From assembly GCA_005408345.1 (NCBI GenBank), contig SEMN01000344.1, positions 186,001-250,000 of the forward strand: a stretch of 64,000 bases of DNA, written 5' to 3'. The position numbers were made by a program, and so were the translations under genes. Below the pieces are notes generated by a model. The model ran no database searches, was not told where the DNA came from, and saw only the letters and a program-made list of their open reading frames with translations. Of the stretch, positions 53,684 through 64,000 are shown piece after piece; positions within the stretch are counted from its first letter, which is position 1, and every line of letters begins with the position of its first letter. Source of the stretch: Macquaria australasica. Its lineage: Eukaryota > Chordata > Actinopteri > Centrarchiformes > Percichthyidae.

Positions 53684-56600
53684 GTAATACTACATGTATG
53701 TGACCAGTGTATTCATTCAAAACTCATTCAATGTTCACTTGTTTGTTGTTGATTAAAGCCACTGGTTCACTTGTGTACTGAAGTGAGGTGTTCCATAGCT
53801 GCAAGCCTTTGACTGAAAAAATTGTTCTGCACCTGAACTCCGCACTTACCTCCTCTGGTCATGGCTCCTTTGCTATTATATGTAGACCTTGTAGATGATA
53901 TATATATAGTGTCTGATACATAGTAACTATTATTTCTATCAATAATAATAATACTACTACTAATAATAATATAATGCAGAATCTTTCATACATAAATGCA
54001 GCTCAAAGTGCTTTACAAATTAAAAAAGAAAAGAACAGATCATTTACACAACAGTTAAGATATTAAAATACATATATAAAGTAAAATAAAAATAGAATAA
54101 TAATAAAATAGAATAAAAGATTAAATCAAATTAAAGTACAAATACCAGCAGCAGCAGCAATTATTATTACTGCCATCATAACCCTTTTCATCATCTTACA
54201 GTAATATCTGTAATTCTCTAAGATTGACCAGTAGTGTATATAAAAAGAAATGGCAGTAGTACTATGTTACCTCACATCCCTGTATTATTACACACCTGTA
54301 TGTAATACTCCTATAAACATGTTCAATGTACAGTTTATTCTATTCTAATCTATGCAACTCAATCTAGCAGCTTGCTGTACACAATATTACCTTCTTGCAC
54401 TAATGTATGACTGCGGTACCATTATTGTACAGTATACATTCAGTACACATTAAAGTCAGAATATATAGAATATTCTCAGACTCAACATTTATTCTATTTG
54501 ATTGTGTATTATGTATTGCTTTAACTGTATTTGGCTTGCTGCTACCTAAAGATCACAACTTCATTATCTAATTATCTCAACATCATCACTTTTAGTTATC
54601 TCATTATCTCAAAAGAACAAATGATGCTCATATTGACTCTTTTAAAGCCAGTTATCCTGAGCTGATTATTTAATTTAAACATTATCTCAAGAAAACATTA
54701 ATGGTTTCCATAACATAAATGTCTCATTATGTTTATTTATCTCTGGTCTATCCAAGCTAGTTTCATCATGGAGTCATTCCACTCAGCTTTGGTTGAAAGG
54801 GGCTTTCTGGAAGAGAACACAGGAAAGTTCAAATGACTACTGTATGTTACTGTTAGCACCATCTCATTAGCTCCAGATAAGAAAATAAATGAGAGAACAG
54901 AAAATGACATATATAACCATGGTTCTTTGAGTGAAGAGATTATCGCTACACCCAATTACATATACATTACATACATAGGAGCCCTTTAAAGGGCACTCCA
55001 GGGATTTAAAATTGCACTTCTATAAAGTTGGGGATCTTATAAGAGACAGGTTAAAACAGAATGGTCAGAATCAAAGTAGCAGAGGTGGTGTTATCCTGAA
55101 TTTTAGTCTCTAGTATGGGTCAAGTTCCACACATGCTGGAGCCTACATTTCCCACAATGCAACTCAATAGCATATTTTTGTTAGATGCTCCCTATGTGGT
55201 AAATGCTAATGTCTTTCAAACTCCATGCCTCTAGCTTGTACCACGCTTTCTGATATAAATCTTTAGTCTCCAAGCCCAAACTGAGGTAACCCTGATGACA
55301 TCACTATGACATCATCAGAAGATTTTATACAACTGTTTTCATAGGCTGAGTAGTAGTCCCCACAGAAAGTAATCTGATGTTTATGTGTAAAGTTGGTGGA
55401 CACACCATGATGAGACAGCGTGGAGCTGTCCTAGTGCAAGCTGAGTGGACAGACATTGCAGACACCAGTGCTCAAAACAAAGAAGTGAAACCAGTGTGTA
55501 CTCCAAACAATGGAACAGTAATGTGAATGTCAGCAGGGCTGCAGCCCATGGCAAACTTTTTACAAATGTACCCTATATACACACTCCAAGGCTAGCAAAA
55601 ACTGCCACACACAAGTGCTGCTGCATCAAGTCAAGGGCTCACCAGCCCTGCAAGACACTATGGATGAAGCAGAGGCATGTAGGAGACGTTCAGGCCAGCC
55701 ACATGTAAAGCTGACTGGAATAAGTGGTCATCCCTCATTTGGGCTCACTGATTTAACATGGTCCTGAAGCATCATAAAGAACTGCTACTGCTGGCAAAGG
55801 CCATGAACCTGCTCCCTAAAGCATTTGCCTGCAGCCACAATAAAATGATAGTAAATGAGGATGGAACAGAACAAGTGGCAGCAGTACATACAGATGGGCA
55901 ACCCTGCGGCAAACAATCCAAAGTTATGTTTAGATTCAATGTTATTCACCAAAATGCATTGTGTGTGTTGATTTTTTAAAAGTATTTTAAATCCTGTATT
56001 GTTTATGTCCATGTTTTCTGGCTTGCAGTCTTTTTCTTCCCTGTCTTTTCTGCAAATCTTGACATGTGACCGCCACCTGTAGGTCAGTGGAATAGTGTGA
56101 AACTGGACTGTGTATCGCGTCAGCAGGATAAACCAGATAAACAAAACAGAGAAACCACTCATAGAAGAACAGCTCCATAGCGCCATTAGAGGTCTAAAAG
56201 TCCACAGGAAACCTTTAAGTACGCATGGCAACTATGGTATAGTTAAGGTTAGAGCTAATAAACTATGGTTAAGGTATGGATAGCGTTAGGGCACTAAAAC
56301 ACTTAAGGTGTGTTCCAATTCCTTACTACATACTAATGGAATAAAGTATGTACTATACACTTCATTATAGTAAACTCTTTTTGCAGTTAGTGTACAAGAA
56401 ATCAACATACTTAACCATTGTATACTAACAGGAAATGATACAATACATGCTCTGACAGATGTCAATCAACTTTGAAAACTGCTCTGCTAATTAAACTTTA
56501 CAAAGAGAAGGCAAAGGTTTTCCCAGAGTTTGACTTATTTTTATAATACTTTTTTAGAAAGTTATTGTTGGTTGTTTGTTTTCAAAGATCTTTCTGAGGC

Positions 56601-56722
56601 TGTGAAATCATTCACAATTGATTCTAGTTTTTTGCTGCTCTGAGCAGCTCCTCCATTTCTGTTGTGCGGTGCTTATTAGTATGCATATTGAGTTTTTTAG
56701 TGTACTTAATTCTGTCACTTTT

Positions 56723-56872
56723 CAAGTCAAGTTAAGTCAAGTCAAGTAAATTAGCCCAATATAACAAATCACAAATTTGCCTCACGGGGCTATACAATCT
56801 GTACAGCACATGACACCTTCTGTCCTTAGACCCTCAATTCAGATTAGGAAAAACTCCCCAAAAACCCTTTTC
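56723..56872 (-). mobile_element. L2-type LINE or SINE 3' end, reversed
   Basis: Starts with the reversed tail (CAAGTCAAGTTAAGTCAAGT), then TTTGCCTCACGGGGCTATAC and AAAACTCCCCAAAAACCC. Read on the minus strand it is a familiar fish L2-family 3' end with a CTTGA-repeat tail. Confidence 0.75.
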
Positions 56873-57293
56873 CACTTTTCCAGTGTGAACACTCACATCC
56901 TAAAACCTGCTCAGAATTAGTATGCAGTATGGAATTGGGACACAGCTTTGGTTAGGGAAAGATTGTGGTTATGGTGAACAAAAGGTGAACGTTAACTGCA
57001 GGTGTGTGGCAGGACATGAACTCTGGCCTCTTGCATGAAAGTACGACTTGCTACACACCGACCTCCACACAGCTTCCACCTTGCTACATGAAGGACACAC
57101 TACTTCATTGGCACTGAACATTGGACATAAATCGTGGTGGGGAATTGTCCAGTATGGAGGTAATTTGTAGGGATACTGGGCTGGGCTGAGGTGGGTGCCA
57201 AATGAAAGCAAAAAACAACATAAAGTGTCTTAATAAGATGTTGGTCATCCTTTTTTTCTACCCATTTTACCCAAATTCCCCACATCTCTCTTT

Positions 57294-59713
57294 AGCCTGG
57301 CAAGTTAGTCTTAAAATTTATAGGAAGGCCCTCCGTAATGCCAGAGCAGCTTACTACTCATCATTAATAGAGGAAAATAAGAACAACCCCAGGTTTCTGT
57401 TCGGCACTGTAGCCAGGCTGACAGAGAGTCACAGCTCTGTTGAGCCATGTATTCCTATAGACCTCAGTAGTAATGACTTTATGAGCTTCTTTAATGATAA
57501 AATTCTAACTATTAGAGACAAAATTCAGCACCTCCTGCCCTCAGTTGGTACTGACTTATCTTCAAACACAGGAACCTTAGAAACAACTGTAAAACCTGGA
57601 CATTTAGACTGCTTTTCTCCCATCAACCGTAATCAACTAACTTCCATGATTTCCTCATCTAAGCCATCAACGTGTCTCTTAGACCCCGTCCCAACTAGGC
57701 TGCTTAAAGAAATTTTACCCTTAGTTAGCACTTATTTACTAGATATGATCAATCTGTCCTTATTAAAAGGCTATGTGCCACAGTCCTTTAAAGTAGCTGT
57801 AATTAAGCCTCTTCTTAAAAAGCCCACTCTTGATCCAGGGATTTTGTCAAATTATAGAGCTATATCTAACCCTCCTTTTCTCTCTAAGGTCCTTGAGAAA
57901 GCAGTCGTCAATCAGTTGTGTGACTTTCTACACAACAACAAGCTGTTTGAGGATTTTCAGTCAGGATTTAGAGTGCATCATAGCACAGAGACAGCACTGG
58001 TGAAAGTTACAAATGACCTTCTAATTGCATCAGACAAAGGACTTGTCTCTGTACTTGTCTTACTAGATCTTAGTGCTGCATTCGATACCATTGACCATCA
58101 CATTCTATTACAGAGACTAGAACATTTATTGGCATTAAAGGTACTGCACTAAGCTGGTTTAAATCCTATTTATCAGATCGATATCAGTTTGTACACGTTA
58201 ATGATGAATCCTCTATGCACGCCAAAGTTAGTCACGGAGTTCCACAAGGTTCTGTGCTTGGACCAATTCTATTTACCTTGTATATGCTTCCTTTAGGCAA
58301 TATTATTAGGAAGCACTCCATAAATTTTCATTGTTATGCAGATGATACCCAATTATATTTATCGATCAAGCCAGATGAAACCAATCAATTAGCTAAACTT
58401 CAAGCATGCCTTAAGGACATAAAAACCTGGATGACCTGCAATTTTCTGATGTTAAACTCAGACAAAACCGAAGTTATTGTACTTGGCCCCGAACACCTTC
58501 GAAACACATTATCTAAAGATATAGTTTCTCTAGATGGCATTGCCCTGGCCTCCAGCGAAACCGTAAGGAATCTTGGAGTTATCTTTGATCAGGATATGTC
58601 CTTTAACTCCCACATAAAACAAACTTCAAGAACTGCCTTTTTTCATTTACGTAACATTGCAAAAATCAGGCACATCCTGTCTCAAAAAGATGCAGAAAAA
58701 CTAGTCCATGCATTTGTTACGTCTAGGCTGGACTACTGCAACTCTCTATTATCAGGCTGCCCCAATAAATCCCTTAAGACTCTCCAGCTGATTCAGAATG
58801 CTGCGGCACGTTTACTGACAAGAACCAGAAAAAGAGAACATATTTCTCCAATATTAGCTTCTCTACACTGGCTCCCTGTAAAATCCAGAATAGAATTTAA
58901 AATCCTTCTCCTCACCTTCAACCTCCTCACATTTAAGAGTAGGCTTAAGACTCCTCTTTGATAAAGCTTATAGTAGGGCTGACTCAGGTGACCCCTGAGC
59001 CCCCCCTTAGTTATGCTGCTATAGGCCTAGACTGCCGGGGACTTCCTATGATGCACTGAGCCCCTTTCTCCTCCTCTTCCTCTCCATCTGTACGCCCTCA
59101 TATCCCATCAATGCTTGTTATTAATTCAACTTCTTCCCGTAGTTGTGTGCTTTCTCTCCTCTTTCTCTCTCCCTCTCTCCTTCTGTTGCTTTCTGCGGGT
59201 GTTTCTGCCTCCGGAGCTGTAGAGTCTGGGTCTGTGGTTGCTGCCGCCTGCTGCCCCCGTGCTCCTGCTCTGCACCCGCTGCTGCTATTGCTGTTGTTGC
59301 TCTTGTTATTAGTGTTGCTATTATGGTGTTGCTCTTAGTGTTGTTTCTGTTGGTGTTAACATCAATGCCATTACAATATCTATTGCCTTACATCCCTATG
59401 TGGAACTGTATTGTGCTGCTGTATGTTCTCTTTCCTCCTGCTATCTCTCTCCCGCTCCCCCCCTCCCCCTTCAACCCAACCGGTCGAGGCAGATGACCGC
59501 CCACCTAGAGCCTGGTTCTGCTCAAGGTTTCTACCTGTTAAAAGGGAGTTTTTCCTTGCCACTGTCGCATAGTGCTTGCTCATGGTGGGAACTGTTGGGT
59601 CTCTGTAAATATAAAGAGTCGGTCTAGACTTGCTCTATTCGAAAAAGTGCCCTGAGATAACTTTGTTATGATATGGCGCTATATAATTAAAACTGAATTG
59701 AATTGAATTGAAT
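57294..59713 (+). mobile_element. 5'-truncated L2-like LINE (copy B), 2.4 kb
   Basis: Encodes most of a non-LTR reverse transcriptase. In order: ENKNNPRFLFGTVARLTESH, SCLLDPVP-type words (57660-57690), PLLKKPTLDPG, SNYRAISNPPFLSKVLEKAV, the core D-L-S-A-A-F-D-T-I-D-H-H (58070-58100), then HGVPQGSVLGPILFTLYM, the catalytic YADDTQLYL and the C-terminal RLDYCNSLLSG. A frameshift near 58131 splits the frame. A 198-bp in-frame deletion (present in copy A at 14233-14430) has joined two CAA words near 58921. The 3'UTR and GAATT-repeat tail match copies A and C. It is not a host gene and is inactive. Confidence 0.92.
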
Positions 59714-60166
59714 CTCCAAAGTGATAGGGAAGTTTAGCTATAGGTTTTTATGTGTGACCAAAATAATATTTATGAAATAGCAAGAAGTCTGCTGCTTTCT
59801 GCATCAGCCGTCTGTGTGGAACAGAGAGGGCAGAGTTCAAAATGAAAGTCTGTAGGCTAAAACACATTCAGAATACATTTATATAGCAATTGAGAGAACC
59901 CATTTGCCTTAAACAGTGTTACCTCAGCATACAGCCAGTCTTACAAGTGTTTATATTCAGACTGTGAGGTTAGCAGGTATGTATAGCAACATGTACAGTA
60001 ATTATGGTATTACACAGAACAGATTCCATCCTTAATGTGAACAAAGTAGAATATACATCTGGATTACTAATTACTGCAAATCAGTTCTGAAACTGAAACA
60101 GGCTGATGCTGTTTATGCTTGTTGATTGAAACCTCTTTTAATCAGTGGACAGGAGGAAGAACAAAG

Positions 60167-60168
<2 letters not shown>

Positions 60169-60224
<56 letters not shown>
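60169..60224. repeat. (CA)n microsatellite
   Basis: About 28 uninterrupted CA units. Confidence 0.97.
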
Positions 60225-60225
<1 letters not shown>

Positions 60226-60644
60226 TTCCTATTTTGGATCATAAAACATAAAAAGTGCCAGTAAAACATAAATGGTAAAATACATTCATTTTAATGTGTT
60301 TATCATTGATTGGAATAAGAGAAATAGAGGGTATATGAAAATATCTGATATGATTAAAGACATCACATAAAGTTTGACTTGAGCTAGCAGAGTAAGTGAA
60401 GCCACAGTTCTCCATCATAATCAATTTAGTCAGGACAAGTCCAATGGCAAAATACTGTAATAAAATTAGAAGGATTATTTCCTATATGTCATGAGTAACC
60501 AAAATGGCTCAGTATTTGATGAGATCTAGTAGGTTACAGTGGCAGACGCTGGTCAGGACTGGGAATCGGTCCACTTAGATGTGGGTTTAGATGCTAAGCC
60601 CTGCAGGGAAAAACTGTCATGTTAAATTCTTTTTTAAAGATTTT

Positions 60645-60815
60645 TAAAGATGATTTTTTGGGCCATTTTCACCTTTATTGGACAGCCCATAGTGAAGAAG
60701 CAGATAGGAAACAAGGGAAGAGAGAGAGAGGAGTATGACATGCAAAAAATCAAACTGTGGATATAGCAGTTATGTGGCAGGCACATTCAGCTACCAGGAT
60801 GATCCAGGTTAAATC
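60645..60815. repeat. Dispersed fish retroposon fragment
   Basis: TTCACCTTTATTGGACAGCC, GAGAGAGAGGAGTATGACAT, GCAGTTATGTGGCAGGCACA and CAGCTACCAGGATGATCC occur in the order of a common teleost repeat. Confidence 0.65.
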
Positions 60816-61119
60816 CTTTCACTTATAGTGACTTTTTTAGAATATAAATTAGACATTCTTTACAGAAACAATAGTTAGATCATTAATTTTTTTTAATGCT
60901 GCATGAATGAGAAATACTGAACAGGCTATTAGAGAGAAATGTAAATTTTCAGCAGCAATGTCCACATGTCTTTAGCCCAAAAATACTGCAAAAAGTAATT
61001 TCATACAATATGAACTCAAACGTTACTGCCCATTCAAATTCCCCAAATACAAGGAGTAACACTTAAGTAATATATTACCATTATTTTATCAGACTCTTTC
61101 ATCATCATCACTTTTTTTC

Positions 61120-61760
61120 AAAATATTTTCTCATTTTCCTCTCCACATTCACCTTGAATGTTGAGTGTATCAGCCTGTCTTTGTTCAGCATCCCATCTGG
61201 TGAGCCAACAGTGAGGCCTGGAGTTGTCCCAGAAACCAATTACTGTGTGTGTGAAAAGGCTCCACATTGAGACATTAATCCTCAAAACAATAATCCAATA
61301 GATAATGTGAGGTAGGCCATTTGAAGCAATGGAAAACAGGAGAGGGGACGAGGGGGCCCGGCAGGAGAGATTCATTCCTCCGGCAGCTAAGGAGATATCA
61401 CTCACCGATTCATGGGTGCACTCAAGGGTACTATTTGCTTTTCAATTAGGCCATATCCAAATGGAAGATAGGGAGGTTTTAAAAGTATTCACATGCTAGT
61501 TAAAAGAGTACAGGATTTTCTGCCTCACTGTCCAATTTAGATAGAGTCCATCTGAACGATTAGCTGCTCAAACAAGCTGCCCCGGCAGAGCACACACACT
61601 GATAATAAATAGTCATGGCCAAATGTTGCAAACATCCGACTGAATTAAGGTGCTATTAGTCCACAAGAGACATTTTAGGAACAATATAAAAGGATATCTC
61701 CTGAGGTAAGGTGGGTTGCTACTGGAAAATAGAACTTTCCATTGTGATAAGATTATAAAC
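61120..61760. promoter_or_regulatory. Candidate conserved non-coding element
   Basis: Repeat-free, even base composition, dense in homeodomain-type ATTA/TAAT words (GACATTAATCCTC, AGCTGCTCAAACAAGC nearby), with CTAAGGAGATATCACTC and CACTGATAATAAATAGTCAT. The minus-strand open frame at 61118-61405 lacks any recognised domain. It may be a distal enhancer of hhex or of the next gene; this rests on appearance only. Confidence 0.3.
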
Positions 61761-62902
61761 GTCAGGCTTTTTAATGAGTTTTAAATAAATCCCTTAACAT
61801 TCCCCAAAAAGATCTATGCCATTTGGATATTCAGTCGGAACGTTTTTCCATATGTCTTTAAGTGTGAAAAGCCAGCAGTGAAGAGAAATAATTATCTTGA
61901 ACCAAGTACAGACATCTACCCTATTTAAAGAAACCCATTTGTTATACCTTACTGCCAGAGGTATTTTAATATTTTCAGATCAAAATGTGTGAAATTTCAG
62001 TGACTCATGAACCGGTCACACACAGATAATATGGGGAGAACGAACAAGCAAACAAACAAATAATAAATGATTAAATAACTTTAACTCACATTAAATTGAC
62101 ACTACTGTACATAAAAGACTCATACTTTCACACTGTTTTTCTTCAAAATAATTTATTTGAATTCACAGATTTCAAATAAGAACTCAAATTAAGCTTCTTA
62201 TATTAAATTTGGAAAAATATCAGAAATCAACCCTGTTTTATCACTGGGCATGGCAGGATTGACATGTTAGGCAGCCCCCATGCAAAACTTTGCTATTGGG
62301 CCCCTACTGACCACACTAACCCTACCTCCCACTTTTCACTTCTGTGCACCTCTGTGCATTATACCGTAATGCCTCTCCCCGTGGTGCGCGAAGCCAAGCT
62401 GAAGGCATTCATGGATTATACAGATATCGTTACCAATGAGTCACTGATATGACTCTGTGTGAAAAAAATCCAAACTATCCTGTGAAGTCAAGCCCACTCA
62501 TAAGGGCGTGCCTTGTCTGTTGGTTATATTCACAGAGAGGATACTAACTTGAGGCACAGGTCTCCAGATTGTGTGGTTTAGTCATGTCGGGGTGGTATGT
62601 TTCCAAATGAGGTTGTCTCTCTGGCTTCATCAGGTCAATGTTAGATTTCAGCACATATATAGTTTTTCATATCATTTGCCATCTCACTTTACTGAATTAA
62701 ACTATCATTTTAATTTTTTGGCCAAGTATGTCACACCATTGTGGGAAAAAGTACCATAAAAGGCCCCATTTCACAATCATTACAGAAACATCAAATCATA
62801 AATCTCATTTTGCCTCTCTGCACACACAAAGTCAGGGTTGTAAATGTCTGAGTGGAGTCATGGAATGTCAGAGAAAATGAATCAAATTTAAGCATAGTAT
62901 TT

Positions 62903-64000
62903 AAGATAAGATAAGATAAGATAAGATAAGATAAGATAAGCCTTTAATTGTCCCACAGCTGGGAAATTTTCAGCGTTACAACAGCCAGAAAAAAGTGTCA
63001 TATATAGAAATACAATAATAAAATATAATAAAATACAATAAAAAAAAAGAAAAATAGAAAAATAGTCCTGTACACAGTAAAGACAGTAATAATAATAGTG
63101 TGACTGAGTGCATTTGTAAGTATGAACAATAGATAAGATAAAAATATTGCACATATATAATATACATGTACATGAAAATATTACACAGCAACAGATGAAG
63201 TAAATAACATCATGAATAAAAATATGTATTAAGATAATGCACAGCAGCAGATGAAGTAAAGTAGTGAACAGTCTGCTTATTGACAGTCAATGTAGATTAC
63301 CGGGAGCTGTACTGATTATAGAGTCTGACAGCAGCAGGCAGGAAGGACCTACGGTACCTCTCCCTCAGACACCGAGGGTGGAGCAGCCGGTCGCTGAAGG
63401 AGCTGCCCAGTGCTGATAGAGTGACATGTAGGGGGTGGGAAGTGTTCTCCAGTAGTGATGATAGCTTGGCCACCATTCTCCTGCCACCCACCACCTCCAC
63501 TGGGTCCAGAGGGCATCCAAGGACAGAGCTGGCCTTCTTAATCAGTCTGTCCAGTCTCTTCCTATCCCTGGAAGAGATGCCACTGGCCCAACATGCCACC
63601 CCATACAAGACGGCTGATGCCACCACAGAGTCATAGAAAGTCCTCAGGAGCGCCCCCTGCACTCCAAAAGACCTTAGTCTCCTGAGCAAAAAGAGACGGC
63701 TCTGTCCCTTCTTGAACAGAGCGTCCGTATTGTCTGACCAGTCCAGTTTGTTGTTCAAGTGAACACCCAGATACTTGTACGATCTCACAATCTCAATGTC
63801 CGTTCCCTGGATGTTCACTGGTGTAGGTGAAGGGAGTTTGTGCCTGCCGAAGTCCACCACGAGCTCTTTGGTTTTACCCGCATTGATCTGGAGGCGGTTC
63901 TGTTGACACCAACCCACAAAGCCCTGGGTCAGTTCTCTGTACTCCCTATCATCCCCGTCGGTGATGAGGCCGACGATGGCAGAGTCGTCAGAGAACTTCT
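62903..64000 (-). mobile_element. Rex/CR1-like LINE 3' part, continues past the right edge
   Basis: The tail of GATAA repeats (62903-62941) and the AT-rich 3'UTR precede a 206-codon minus-strand frame at 63297-63917. It begins MGWCQQNRLQINAGKTKELV and includes SYKYLGVHLNNKLDW, YDSVVASAVLYGVACW and SFSDRLLHPRCL, the C-terminal part of a non-LTR reverse transcriptase. The upstream part reaches the window end with QGFVGWCQQN-type coding sequence. It encodes the same protein tail as 21249-21860. Confidence 0.9.

Larger units (their letters stand above)
59714..62902. other. Gene-free region with a possible conserved block
   Basis: Contains a CA microsatellite (60169-60224) and a dispersed fish repeat (60645-60815). 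The block 61120-61760 is repeat-free and looks like constrained non-coding DNA. The rest (59714-60168, 60816-61119, 61761-62902) shows nothing I can name. Confidence 0.5.

Noticed and set aside
57202..58961. 316- and 248-codon frames as a host gene
   Set aside because: They carry non-LTR reverse-transcriptase motifs including YADD, are broken by a frameshift and end in an L2 tail.
62903..62941. Regular GATAA array as a possible CRISPR or GATA-factor array
   Set aside because: It is the simple tandem tail of a LINE with no spacers; the CTTAT tail at 21835-21860 is the same feature.
63297..63917. 206-codon minus-strand frame as a host gene
   Set aside because: It is the C-terminal part of a LINE protein repeated at 21249-21506, followed by a GATAA-repeat tail.

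Overview
This is vertebrate nuclear DNA, almost certainly from a teleost fish and probably a spiny-rayed one. Three multi-exon protein genes with GT-AG introns, plus one exon of a fourth, lie in AT-rich DNA full of CA/GT microsatellites. The DNA also holds fish-type LINEs (L2-like with a TGAATT-repeat tail, Rex/CR1-like with a CTTAT-repeat tail) and non-autonomous DNA transposons. There is no bacterial-style gene organisation and no CRISPR array.

Layout, left to right. (1) 1-15316: minus-strand intronic or intergenic DNA holding one coding exon of an RBFOX-family splicing factor (2958-3251, minus), a PIF/Harbinger-type MITE (8656-9178), a Tc1-like element split by other repeats (10212-11466) and a 5'-truncated L2 (13766-15124). 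(2) 15317-29453: lrrc45 on the minus strand. I placed 14 coding exons (501 codons) by splice sites and reading frame; the last quarter of the expected protein is not found. (3) 29454-31101: divergent upstream region shared by lrrc45 and trub1. (4) 31102-37432: trub1 on the plus strand, 8 coding exons, complete at 290 residues. Its intron 2 carries a second, nearly identical copy of a 577-bp block from the shared upstream region. (5) 37433-43331: trub1-hhex intergenic DNA, with a GATA/ETS/CCAAT-rich hhex promoter at its right end. (6) 43332-47850: hhex on the plus strand, 4 exons, complete at 293 residues. (7) 47851-64000: hhex 3'UTR, then gene-free DNA with microsatellites, a 2.4-kb L2 copy (57294-59713), a possible conserved non-coding block (about 61120-61760) and a Rex/CR1-like LINE running off the right edge on the minus strand.

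The genes do not form a functional pathway. HHEX is a developmental homeodomain repressor, TRUB1 an RNA pseudouridine synthase, LRRC45 a centrosome/cilium-base protein and RBFOX a neuronal/muscle splicing regulator. The human counterparts of RBFOX3 and LRRC45 are on 17q25 and those of TRUB1 and HHEX on 10q, so this window spans a junction between two human synteny blocks.

Exon limits were placed by hand from GT/AG sites, frame continuity and remembered family sequences. Repeat family names are from memory and could not be checked by search. The best leads are the 577-bp promoter-region duplication, the missing 3' end of lrrc45, the large foldback and Harbinger-type elements, and the regulatory-looking blocks around hhex.
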